Both the position numbers and the translations under genes were made by a program. From Pseudomonadota bacterium (GTDB lineage Bacteria; Myxococcota_A; Polyangia; Haliangiales; Haliangiaceae): a stretch of 8,262 nucleotides of DNA. Positions 1-6,523 of this stretch are shown here, piece by piece. The number at the start of each line of letters is the position of its first letter. Positions within the stretch are counted from its first letter, which is position 1. Under the pieces are notes generated by a model. That model was not told where the DNA came from. It ran no database searches and was given only the letters and a program-made list of their open reading frames with translations. The DNA is taken from assembly GCA_023428295.1 (NCBI GenBank), contig JAEYYV010000162.1:1-8262 (forward strand), written 5' to 3'.

Positions 1-846
1 GTACGCGCCGAGGCCGTGGACGCCGAGCCCCGCGGGCACGGAGGCCAGCGCGGCGTCGAGCGCTTGCGACGCGCCCGCGATGTCGATGTGACGAGCCGCG
101 CGCAGCTGGTGATGCTGGCGGACCAGCGAGAGCTCGTCGCCGTCCCACGTGGAGACGAGCGTGAGCGGCGCGCCGACGAACCACTTCGCCGACGTGTGAA
201 GATACCCCGTCTGACCGCCGCCCCACCACGCGAGCACGTCGGGCACGAGCGAACCGGGCGCGGTGGACACGAACGGGCCGCGTCCCGAGCGATACGTGTG
301 CGTCGTGGTCTCCATCGCGATGAGCGGAACGTCCAGCTCGCTGCGCAGCGCACCGAGCGCCGCGAGGAAGTCGGGCGGCATCACCCAGCCCGTGCGCTCC
401 TGCACGAGCTCGTAGACGACGCCGAGGATCTTCGCGCCACCACCGGCGGCGGTGATCGCCGCACGTAGCGCATCGATCGATGCAGCGGTGCCCGCGATCG
501 CCGGATGCGGCACGCGCGGCCACGCGAAGTGACCCGGCCCGCCGGCGTGCGTCGACGGATCCGACAGCGAGCGGCACGTCGCCGCCGTGTGGCCGAGGTA
601 GCCACCGTCGAAGCCGATCGCCGTCTGCGCGCCTTTGCGCGTGCAGCGAACGAGGCGCAGCGCCTTGTCGATCGATTCATCGCGCGATGACGTGAGGTAG
701 ATGTGCGGCAGCTCCGGCACGAGCGCGCCGAGCCACTCGAGTGCGCGCACCGTGGCCGGCGTGACGTAGTTCATGAGCGTCAGCTTGTTCACCGCAGGGC
801 CGTAGAGCTGCCCCGTGTCCGCGAGCGCCTTCAGCGTCGCCGGGCC
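1..846 (-). other. Domain: degenerate second aminotransferase copy lacking the PLP lysine (residues about 1225 to beyond 1506)
   Basis: This is a diverged copy of the upstream aminotransferase. The LVPELPHIYLTSSRDE stretch (1266-1281) lines up with LVPGLPHVTFVASGAE (628-643) in the active copy, and the FDGGYLGHT stretch (1303-1311) with FEGSFHGRT. ELVQERTG (1370-1377) lines up with EPMQSEGG, and METTT (1402-1406) with FDEVQ. PDVLAWWGGGQTG (1426-1438) lines up with PDAVTFAKRAQVG, which puts Gly1433 where the Schiff-base lysine should be. The nearest lysine is Lys1445, 12 residues downstream. It keeps S-T-W at 1456-1458, a motif the active copy lacks. It probably cannot bind PLP covalently, so a structural or allosteric role, or pairing with the active copy, is more likely. 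The C-terminal part lies outside the window. Confidence 0.8.
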
Positions 847-3800
847 GCTCGCGAACGGCTTGGTCAGGCCCGACGCGAGATCGAAGTCGAGCTCGTCGCT
901 CTCGTCGATCGGGCCGAGCTTCTTCGCGGCGTCCGCGCGGCGCTTGAGCACGTCGGCGGTCACCGCCGGATCGGGACGCAGCGGCCCCAGCGGGATGCGG
1001 TAGTAGATCGCCTGCCCTTCCGGATCTTCGTACTGCCCGGTGAGCACGCTGACGATATGCGCGCCGAACACGCGGTTCAGGTGCGTCATCTGCGCCGTGC
1101 GTCCGACGCGGTTGCGTCCCGTCACGTAGCGATAGCGCGGCTCTCCCGACTGCGTCTTGCGCGCAGCCGCGTCGCGGAGCTGCAGCTCCTTGAGCTTTCG
1201 CCCGATGCCCGACGACTGATAGCTCGGCGCGACCGTGATCGACACCGAGTACATCGTGTTGTTCTTGCCGAGCATCGCGTCGTCGTCGCAGCCCTCGACA
1301 TCTTTGGACTGCTCGAGCGGCGCACCGATCGCGAACGCGACGAGCTGCTTCGCCCCCGACGGCGACGGCGCCTCGCCGACGATGAGCGAGCCTTCCGGAT
1401 CTTCGATCGCCGCGCGGATCTCCGCGGGCGGCGTGCGGCGCGCCGGCTCGTACACCTGATACTCGATGTCGAGGATCGCCGGCAGGAACGTCATCGCCTC
1501 GGAGTGCGGCACCACGCGGTACGCGACCTCCTGCGGCGGCACTGGCGCAGCAGCCGGCTTTGCCGCCGGATCCTCCCACGCGGGAGCCTTGCGTCCCTCG
1601 TTGGCGTCGATCCACGACAGCGAGCGGCGGATCGTCTCGAACAGCAGATCGATCTCGCGCGCGAGGAACGAATCGCTCAAGCGATAGCGCGCGGTCTTGG
1701 TGCCCGCGCCGAACACGATCGCGCCGCGCCAGAAGCGCTGGCCCAAGAAGGCATCGAGGTGCGCGGGCGTGGGCAGGTCGAACGCGAACGCGTAGCCCGT
1801 CGCGCGCGGATCCTTCACGAGGTGCGGATACGCGCGCGCGATCTGCGCGAGGCGCGGCGCGACGAGCTTCTCGAGGCGCTCGGCGTCGTGCGCCGTGGAC
1901 ACCATGTCCGCGTGGATGCGGCCGCGCACGAGCGACGCGTTGTGCGCGCTCGCTGGCTCGGGATCCGCGAACCGCGACATCACCACGCCGACCTGCGCGC
2001 GCTTCGCGAACGTGACAGCGTCGGGGTAGTCCGGCTGACCGCGCGTGTTGAGCAAGCGGAACTTCGAGTGCCACGCGAACGGGCCACCGAGGCCAAAGCC
2101 GACCTGCACTTCGTCGAACACGAGGAACGTCTGGTGATGACGCGTGAGCAAACGCAACGCGCGAAAGAACCGCTCGGTCGCGTAGCGATCGCCGCCCTCG
2201 GACTGCATCGGCTCGACGATGCAGCACGTGAACTGCCCCGTCGCGAGCTGTGCGTGCACCGCCGCGAGCGACGCGACCTCGGCCGCGAGCAGCGCATCGT
2301 CCTTCGCGTCGCCGAAGCGCGCCTGGAGCTCGTCGATCTCGCCGCTCGCGCACGCGGCGTAGAAACCGCTCGGCGCGGCCGGCTCGTCCCCCGGCGTGCT
2401 CCACACGGGGAACGGCGCGAACTGCGTCTGGTAGCCATCGATCTCGTACGGCGTGCGCTTCGCCGGCGAGTGCGTCGCGTGAAGCGCGAGCAGCGTGCGG
2501 CCGTGGAAGCTGCCCTCGAAGGCCAAGACCTTGGTCGCGTCCTTGCGCGGACAGTTGATCTTGCACAGCGCCATCGCCTTCTCGTTGGCCTCGGCGCCCG
2601 ACGCCACGAACGTGACGTGCGGCAAGCCGGGCACGAGCTGGCGCAGCGTAGACGCGTACTCCGCGGCGGCCCACGTCTCGTCGACGGAGGTGTCCTCGTT
2701 GTAGACGAGCGTGTCGCCGAACTCGCCCTCGGTGTACGCGGCGACGACTTGATCCTCGGCGAAGCCACCGACGACGGTCGCGGTCTGGCTCATCCCATCG
2801 ATCACCGCGAGCGGATCGGTATCGATCGACACCATCCACGGACCCGCGCTGCGCAGGTGATCGAACACCGGCGGCTTCTTCTCTTTCGGGACGCGATCAC
2901 CCGCGTAGAGCCGCGCGAGCAGCGCTTCGCTCTCGGGCAAGCGTCCGCCCGCCGGACGATGGATCGCCATCGGGCGCGGGTTGTTGACGAGCTCGCGCGC
3001 CGCTTCCACGGCCTCCTCGCCGACGTGCTGCGCCTCGAGGCGCTCGAGGTCATAGGCCGGCAACAGCGACGCGAGGTGCGGATGCGCCGTGACGGTGCCG
3101 ATCGGGTTCTCGAGCATCGCCACCGGTGCGACGACGTTGCGATGCGACCACGCGCCCGCGGGGCGATAGTTGCCGCTCTTGCCGACGCCGCCGAACGGCA
3201 GCTTCGCGCTCGCGAGGTTGGTCGAGCGGTTGCGATTCAAGATGCCGGTGCGCGTCTCCGCGTAGAAGCGCTCGAAGCGCTGCGAGCTGCCCGTGAACAC
3301 CGCGTTCGCGAAGCCATACGTCGACTCGCGCAGGATCGCGATCGCTTCGTCGTCGGAGTCGATGATCTCGACGCACAGGTCCGGACCGAACACTTCGTGG
3401 TCCGTGTAGCCCGGCACGTGGTGCACGCCGTCGGGCAGCTGGTGCATCGACGCCGTGCGGTAGTAGCCGCCCGCGATGCGCTCGCCCGCGACGATCGGCG
3501 TGGCGCCCGCTTTCTTCGCGGTCTCGATCGCGGTCTCGAGCTTGGTCAGCGCGCCGTGGGTGACGAGCGGCCCCGCGAACACGCTCGCGTCCTCGGGGTT
3601 ACCGAAGCGTAGGCCGCGCGCGACCTCGGCGAGCGCCGGGATGAAGCGATCGGCGATCCTGCGATGGACGAGCACGCGCTCGGTGCCCGTGCAGCGCTGT
3701 CCCGCGCTCAGCCACGCGCCGACCGCGACCTCGTGCACCGCCTGGCGGATCGCCGCGTCTTCGAGGATGACGCACGTGTTCTTGCCGCCCATCTCGAGCG

Positions 3801-4518
3801 CGACGAGCATCTCCGGACGATCGAGCGCGGCCTCGAGGATGCGGCGCCCGACGAGCCAGCTGCCCGTGAAGCACAGCCCGCGGATCGAGGACGCGACCAT
3901 CGCCGCCCCCACGTCGCCTGCACCGACGACGACGTTGAGCACGCCCGGCGGCAATCCCGCCGCGCGCGCGGCTTCGGCGTAGCGCTGACCGCACAGCGGC
4001 GTGACGTCGCTCGGCTTCATGACGACCGTGTTGCCCGCGAGCAGCGCCGGCACGACGTGCGCGTGGCACAGGTGCAGCGGGTAGTTGAACGGGCCGATCA
4101 CGCCGACGACGCCGAGCGCGTGATAGCGAAGGTGCTCGCCGGGTGCGACCTGCCCTGCGTGGAGATCGCTGGCCATCGCGGCCGTCACGAGATCGAAGCG
4201 GTTCAGGACCGTCTGCACCTCTTGCTTCGCTTCGCCGCGGATCTTGCCCGTCTCGATCACGATCGCATCGGCGAGGTCATTGGCGCGCGCGGCGAGCGCT
4301 GCCTTGAATGTCGCGAGGTGCGCGGCGCGCTCCGCAGGCGTCCGCTGCGACCACGCGAGCTGCGCGGACTCCGCGGCGGCGACAGCGTCGGTGACGGCGT
4401 TGACGGTGTACCCGGTCTCGAACACCACCGCGCCATCGGCGGCGGGGTTCCGCGACACGAGCGCTGTTCCGGAGGGCGCCACGAACGCGCCACCGATGAA
4501 GTTGCCGAGCGGCTGCAC
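1..4518 (-). CDS. Giant fused enzyme: aldehyde dehydrogenase / class III aminotransferase / GNAT / degenerate aminotransferase (3' end outside window)
   Basis: This frame is open for 1506 codons from GTG 4518 to the window edge, and no stop is seen. An in-frame TGA lies 16 codons upstream of the GTG. No ATG, GTG or TTG lies between, so GTG 4518 is the only early start. Domains in order are: AstD-like aldehyde dehydrogenase (about 1-475), linker rich in Ala, Glu and Pro (476-546), class III PLP aminotransferase like L-lysine 6-aminotransferase (547-985), short Pro/Ala linker, GNAT acyltransferase (995-1180), and a second aminotransferase fold without its PLP lysine (about 1225 to beyond 1506). 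No signal peptide or membrane segment is seen, so it is probably cytosolic. Inferred role: acylation of a diamino acid or diamine, transamination of its terminal amine to a semialdehyde, and NAD(P)-dependent oxidation to the acid, as in the AST arginine pathway or lysine catabolism. The substrate cannot be read from the sequence. The coding call is very secure, the domain calls are strong, and the pathway is a hypothesis. Confidence 0.93.
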   Translation of the reverse strand, partial: MQPLGNFIGGAFVAPSGTALVSRNPAADGAVVFETGYTVNAVTDAVAAAESAQLAWSQRTPAERAAHLATFKAALAARANDLADAIVIETGKIRGEAKQEVQTVLNRFDLVTAAMASDLHAGQVAPGEHLRYHALGVVGVIGPFNYPLHLCHAHVVPALLAGNTVVMKPSDVTPLCGQRYAEAARAAGLPPGVLNVVVGAGDVGAAMVASSIRGLCFTGSWLVGRRILEAALDRPEMLVALEMGGKNTCVILEDAAIRQAVHEVAVGAWLSAGQRCTGTERVLVHRRIADRFIPALAEVARGLRFGNPEDASVFAGPLVTHGALTKLETAIETAKKAGATPIVAGERIAGGYYRTASMHQLPDGVHHVPGYTDHEVFGPDLCVEIIDSDDEAIAILRESTYGFANAVFTGSSQRFERFYAETRTGILNRNRSTNLASAKLPFGGVGKSGNYRPAGAWSHRNVVAPVAMLENPIGTVTAHPHLASLLPAYDLERLEAQHVGEEAVEAARELVNNPRPMAIHRPAGGRLPESEALLARLYAGDRVPKEKKPPVFDHLRSAGPWMVSIDTDPLAVIDGMSQTATVVGGFAEDQVVAAYTEGEFGDTLVYNEDTSVDETWAAAEYASTLRQLVPGLPHVTFVASGAEANEKAMALCKINCPRKDATKVLAFEGSFHGRTLLALHATHSPAKRTPYEIDGYQTQFAPFPVWSTPGDEPAAPSGFYAACASGEIDELQARFGDAKDDALLAAEVASLAAVHAQLATGQFTCCIVEPMQSEGGDRYATERFFRALRLLTRHHQTFLVFDEVQVGFGLGGPFAWHSKFRLLNTRGQPDYPDAVTFAKRAQVGVVMSRFADPEPASAHNASLVRGRIHADMVSTAHDAERLEKLVAPRLAQIARAYPHLVKDPRATGYAFAFDLPTPAHLDAFLGQRFWRGAIVFGAGTKTARYRLSDSFLAREIDLLFETIRRSLSWIDANEGRKAPAWEDPAAKPAAAPVPPQEVAYRVVPHSEAMTFLPAILDIEYQVYEPARRTPPAEIRAAIEDPEGSLIVGEAPSPSGAKQLVAFAIGAPLEQSKDVEGCDDDAMLGKNNTMYSVSITVAPSYQSSGIGRKLKELQLRDAAARKTQSGEPRYRYVTGRNRVGRTAQMTHLNRVFGAHIVSVLTGQYEDPEGQAIYYRIPLGPLRPDPAVTADVLKRRADAAKKLGPIDESDELDFDLASGLTKPFASGPATLKALADTGQLYGPAVNKLTLMNYVTPATVRALEWLGALVPELPHIYLTSSRDESIDKALRLVRCTRKGAQTAIGFDGGYLGHTAATCRSLSDPSTHAGGPGHFAWPRVPHPAIAGTAASIDALRAAITAAGGGAKILGVVYELVQERTGWVMPPDFLAALGALRSELDVPLIAMETTTHTYRSGRGPFVSTAPGSLVPDVLAWWGGGQTGYLHTSAKWFVGAPLTLVSTWDGDELSLVRQHHQLRAARHIDIAGASQALDAALASVPAGLGVHGLGAY
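979..1536 (-). other. Domain: GNAT-family acyltransferase (residues 995-1180)
   Basis: This domain is predicted to transfer an acyl group from acyl-CoA to an amine. The acyl-CoA-binding motif A is visible as a beta strand (SVSITVAP, 1091-1098) followed by Q-S-S-G-I-G-R-K at 1101-1108, a good match to the family's Q/R-x-x-G-x-G/A. An EYQVYEPA segment near residue 1020 and a GRNRVGRTAQMTHLNRVFG segment near 1135 fit the N-terminal helix and the later motif of GNAT proteins. The domain ends with a YYRIPL strand at about 1172-1177. Family length is normal. Its position between two aminotransferase copies suggests it acts on the same substrate, for example acylating the alpha-amine so the semialdehyde cannot cyclise, but the acceptor is unknown. 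Confidence 0.82.
1564..2880 (-). other. Domain: class III PLP aminotransferase, lysine 6-aminotransferase-like (residues 547-985)
   Basis: This domain should move an amino group, most likely a terminal one, to a 2-oxo acid using PLP. Visible landmarks are the phosphate-binding SGAEANE at 640-646, FEGSFHGRT at 667-675 (aromatic residue stacking on PLP), EPMQSEGGD at 769-777, FDEVQ with pyridine-contacting Asp802 at 801-805, and PDAVTFAKRAQVG with Schiff-base Lys839. The stretch after the lysine, and the later DLPTPAHLDAF and FGAGTKTARYR segments, resemble L-lysine epsilon-aminotransferase as I remember it. A GABA or diamine aminotransferase remains possible. One oddity is that the Asn/Ser-Thr-Trp motif, which normally reaches into the neighbouring subunit's PLP phosphate, reads R-I-H-A-D-M at 867-872. 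The Asp802 to Lys839 spacing is 37, longer than the roughly 30 usual in this family. Confidence 0.9.
3094..4518 (-). other. Domain: AstD-like aldehyde dehydrogenase (residues 1-475)
   Basis: This domain should oxidise an aldehyde to a carboxylate with NAD(P)+. Visible motifs are PFNYP with catalytic-site Asn145, KPS with cofactor-contacting Lys168, FTGS at 217-220, LEMGGK with general-base Glu242, GQRCTG with nucleophile Cys276, EVFGP at 375-379, and PFGGVGKSGNYRP from 441. The 34-residue Glu-Cys spacing is normal for the superfamily. LEMGG in place of ELGG, and SGN(Y/H)RP near the C-terminus, recall N-succinylglutamate 5-semialdehyde dehydrogenase (AstD). The residue after KPS is Asp171 where AstD and NAD-preferring enzymes have Glu, so cofactor preference is uncertain. 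The domain has full family length and no missing catalytic residue. Confidence 0.92.
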
Positions 4519-4524
4519 GGGCGA

Positions 4525-4553
4525 AGTACACCCCCCGCGGATCGCCCGGTCAA
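4525..4553 (-). promoter_or_regulatory. Sigma70-type promoter of the fused enzyme, positioned for a leaderless mRNA
   Basis: Read on the minus strand, a -35 box TTGACC (4553-4548) is followed by a 17-bp spacer and a -10 box TGTACT (4530-4525). Five of six and four of six bases match the housekeeping consensus, and the spacer is optimal. Only six bases separate the -10 box from GTG 4518, so the expected start point falls on or next to the start codon. The only purine-rich run upstream of the GTG, a G run at 4531-4536, lies in the spacer and would not be in the transcript. Confidence 0.6.
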
Positions 4554-4573
4554 GGGAGCGAAGTCATCGAGAT

Positions 4574-4635
4574 GTGAGGGTTCTGTGCTGGTCGGCTTCC
4601 TCACGCAGTTCTCGCGAAAAGCCGAAGAATCTTCG
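4574..4635. promoter_or_regulatory. Inverted repeats in the divergent intergenic region (candidate operators)
   Basis: Three dyads lie between the two divergent genes. GTGAGG (4574-4579) and CCTCAC (4599-4604) form 6-bp arms about 25 bp apart, centre to centre. TTCTCGCGAAAA (4609-4620) is nearly palindromic around TCGCGA. CGAAGAATCTTCG (4623-4635) is a perfect dyad around one central base and lies 10 bp before ATG 4646. They could be regulator sites or short mRNA hairpins ahead of the phosphatase gene. No regulator gene is in the window, and short dyads arise easily by chance, so confidence is low. I found no convincing plus-strand -35/-10 pair here. Confidence 0.3.
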
Positions 4636-4645
4636 TCGCTTGTGC

Positions 4646-6316
4646 ATGCTACACGACATCGTGCCCTCCTTGGTCTTCGTCGCTGGTCCGATCGCAGGGC
4701 GCCGGTATGCCCTCGAAGCGGGCGAGTACGTCATCGGGCGGCGCTCCGATTGCCAGATCTTTGTCCCCGACATGCGCGTGTCGCGGCAGCACGCTCGCAT
4801 CCTGTCCAAGGGCGACTCGTGGTGCCTCGAGGACCTGGGCTCCAACAACGGGACGTACATCAACGGTACGCGGCTCATCGAGACGCTGCCGATCCGCGCG
4901 AACGACGAGATCGCGATCGCGGACAATCGCATTCGCGTCGAAGGCGATGGCGCCGCCGATGATCGCAAGAGCGATCAGCGCGTGACGATCGTCCCCGGTG
5001 GCGGCCCGGTGATCCAGTCGCGGCCCGAGCGTCCCACGATGATCTCGAGCGGCATGACGAGCCTCGCCGATCAGCGCGCCGTGCGCTTGATCGAGCGCAA
5101 GCTCGAGGCGCTGACCGAGGTGCTGTTCGCGACCGCCGCGGCCGACACGGCGGAGGCGCTGCTCGAGCATGTCTGCGCGGCGCTGCTCGATCTGTTTCCG
5201 CAAGCGGTCGATGTCGGCGTGCTCGTCGAGAAAGAGCGCACGAAGCAGCTCGAGGTCACGGTGCAGCGACGGCGCGCGACGGCGACCACGCCGGGTCCGC
5301 TGCGCGTGCCGGGCACGATCATCCAGCACGTGGTCGACGGACATCGCGCGGTGCTCCTCGCGGGCGACACCACCGCCGGCGACACCGTCGGCACGCGCAT
5401 GGGCGCCCCGCTCGCCTATCACGGCACCCACTACGGCGTGGTCTACGTCGAGAGCGCGAAGATCGGCTTTCGCCAAGAAGACGTCGATCTGCTGCAAGCG
5501 ATCGCGACGCAGGTCGGCCTCGCGATGCACGCGACGCATATCTCCGCGCAGCTCGCGCAGCGCGAGCGACTCGAGCGTGACCTGCGCGTCGCGCGGCAGA
5601 TCCAACGCTCGCTCTTGCCCGCCTCGGTGCCGTCGGTGCCGGGCCTCGACTTCGCGGTGCACTACGAGCCCGCGTATCAGATCGGCGGCGACTTCTATGA
5701 CTTCATCTGGCACGACCCGCAGCGCATCGGCGTCGCGATCGGCGATGTCTCGGGCAAAGCGATCAGCGCGGCGCTGTACATGGCGCGTCTCACGTCCGAG
5801 CTGCGCACGCGCGCGCCGCTCGACAAGACACCGGGCAAGCTCCTCGCGCGCGTGAACCAAGACATGGCCGTACTCGGCGACGACGGCATGTTCGCGACGC
5901 TCGTCTACTGTATCTACGACATCGAGAATCGCGGCCTCGTGTTCACGAATGCGGGGCACTGCGTGCCGCTCGTGCGCCGCGGCGATCGCGTGTTTCCGCT
6001 CGAAGCGGACCGCGCGCACACCCCGCCGCTCGGGGTCACGCCGTCCCTCGAGGCGGGTGAAGCGCGGGTCCAGCTACGTCCCGGCGACCTATTAGTGATG
6101 GTTTCGGACGGGATCCTCGAGGCCCGAAACCAGTTCGGCGAGGAGTACGGACTGGCTCGCCTGAGCGCTCGGATGCGCGAAGCTACCGGAACTGCTCAGG
6201 ACATCGTCAAAGCGATTCTCGGAGACCTCGACGATCACACCCATCAGGCCGGCCAGGGCGATGATATGACCATCGTCGCGATGGCCCTTGCCAAGTCCGC
6301 GCAGGACATGCCATAA
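4646..6316 (+). CDS. FHA-GAF-SpoIIE-type (PP2C-like) serine/threonine phosphatase
   Basis: This is a 556-residue cytosolic signalling protein. The N-terminal FHA domain (about 8-99), a phosphothreonine-binding module, shows IGRRSDC at 30-36, VSRQHA at 45-50, and DLGSNNGTYING at 63-74. A flexible linker (100-145) leads to a GAF-like sensor region (about 150-300) and a helix with LERDLRVARQIQRSLLP, typical of RsbU/SpoIIE regulators. The C-terminal phosphatase keeps its metal-binding acidic residues: GGDFYD (Asp349), GDVSGK (Asp367), SDG (Asp488) and GDDMT (Asp539/540), plus NAGH at 435-438. Expected role: dephosphorylating a serine or threonine phosphoprotein such as an anti-anti-sigma factor, under control of a phosphoprotein and a GAF signal. 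No partner kinase or STAS protein is in the window. The frame stays open upstream to 4244, but that part is antisense to the dehydrogenase. ATG 4646 starts just before the FHA fold, although no good ribosome binding site precedes it. TTG 4640 or GTG 4661 are alternatives. Confidence 0.92.
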   Translation: MLHDIVPSLVFVAGPIAGRRYALEAGEYVIGRRSDCQIFVPDMRVSRQHARILSKGDSWCLEDLGSNNGTYINGTRLIETLPIRANDEIAIADNRIRVEGDGAADDRKSDQRVTIVPGGGPVIQSRPERPTMISSGMTSLADQRAVRLIERKLEALTEVLFATAAADTAEALLEHVCAALLDLFPQAVDVGVLVEKERTKQLEVTVQRRRATATTPGPLRVPGTIIQHVVDGHRAVLLAGDTTAGDTVGTRMGAPLAYHGTHYGVVYVESAKIGFRQEDVDLLQAIATQVGLAMHATHISAQLAQRERLERDLRVARQIQRSLLPASVPSVPGLDFAVHYEPAYQIGGDFYDFIWHDPQRIGVAIGDVSGKAISAALYMARLTSELRTRAPLDKTPGKLLARVNQDMAVLGDDGMFATLVYCIYDIENRGLVFTNAGHCVPLVRRGDRVFPLEADRAHTPPLGVTPSLEAGEARVQLRPGDLLVMVSDGILEARNQFGEEYGLARLSARMREATGTAQDIVKAILGDLDDHTHQAGQGDDMTIVAMALAKSAQDMP

Positions 6317-6339
6317 GCTGCGTCCCCGGAGTTACTGTC

Positions 6340-6513
6340 ATGGCCAAGAAGAGCAAATCAGGGCGCGAGCTCATTCGTCTCGTGTCCACCGCGGATACCG
6401 GCTTCTTCTATACGACGTCGAAGAACCGCAAGCGCACGCCCGACAAGCTCGTGCTGAAGAAGTACGACCCGATTGTCCGTAAGCACGTCGATTTCAAAGA
6501 GTCGAAGATCTAA
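6340..6513 (+). CDS. rpmG: 50S ribosomal protein L33 (bL33)
   Basis: This 57-residue basic protein of the large ribosomal subunit closely resembles E. coli bL33: it begins MAKKSKSGRELIRLVSTADTG and has FYTTSKNRKRTPDKL followed by LKKYDPIVRKHV. It contains no cysteine, so it is the zinc-independent form rather than the CxxC form. A GGAG at 6328-6331 lies 8 bases before ATG 6340. It begins 23 bases after the phosphatase stop and ends 10 bases before rpmB, so it sits in a same-strand cluster. Length and sequence are typical and the identification is secure. Confidence 0.97.
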   Translation: MAKKSKSGRELIRLVSTADTGFFYTTSKNRKRTPDKLVLKKYDPIVRKHVDFKESKI

Positions 6514-6517
6514 GGAG
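6512..6517 (+). promoter_or_regulatory. Ribosome binding site of rpmB, overlapping the rpmG stop codon
   Basis: AAGGAG begins within the TAA stop of rpmG and lies 6 bases before ATG 6524. This fixes ATG 6524 as the start of bL28 and argues against an in-frame ATG at 6473 inside rpmG. It also suggests the two ribosomal genes are translated from one message. Confidence 0.8.
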
Positions 6518-6523
6518 CCGGCC

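Noticed and set aside
677..2839. A 720-codon minus-strand open frame in another register
   Set aside because: Arg/Ala-rich and motif-free. It overlaps the aminotransferase and GNAT domains that are clearly read in the register of GTG 4518.
703..3612. A 969-codon open frame on the plus strand opposite the giant enzyme
   Set aside because: It is very rich in Arg, Ala, His and Glu with no recognisable motif, as expected for an antisense frame of GC-rich coding DNA. The minus-strand frame contains complete dehydrogenase and aminotransferase motifs over the same bases.
4257..4604. A 115-codon minus-strand open frame starting upstream of the giant enzyme
   Set aside because: Its register differs from the dehydrogenase, it is Arg/Ser/Pro-rich, and it would need transcription from upstream of the identified promoter.
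4244..4645. N-terminal extension of the phosphatase by 134 codons
   Set aside because: The extension is antisense to the conserved start of the dehydrogenase and shows shadow composition (Ala/Ser/Arg/Cys). The FHA fold begins right after ATG 4646.
4649..6019. A 456-codon minus-strand open frame opposite the phosphatase
   Set aside because: Shadow of the FHA-GAF-phosphatase gene. It is Arg/His/Asp-rich and has no motif.
6473..6523. Earlier ATG in the rpmB frame, adding 17 residues
   Set aside because: It lies inside rpmG, has no ribosome binding site, and bL28 in other bacteria starts with MSRVCQVTGKRP at ATG 6524, which has AAGGAG at the right distance.
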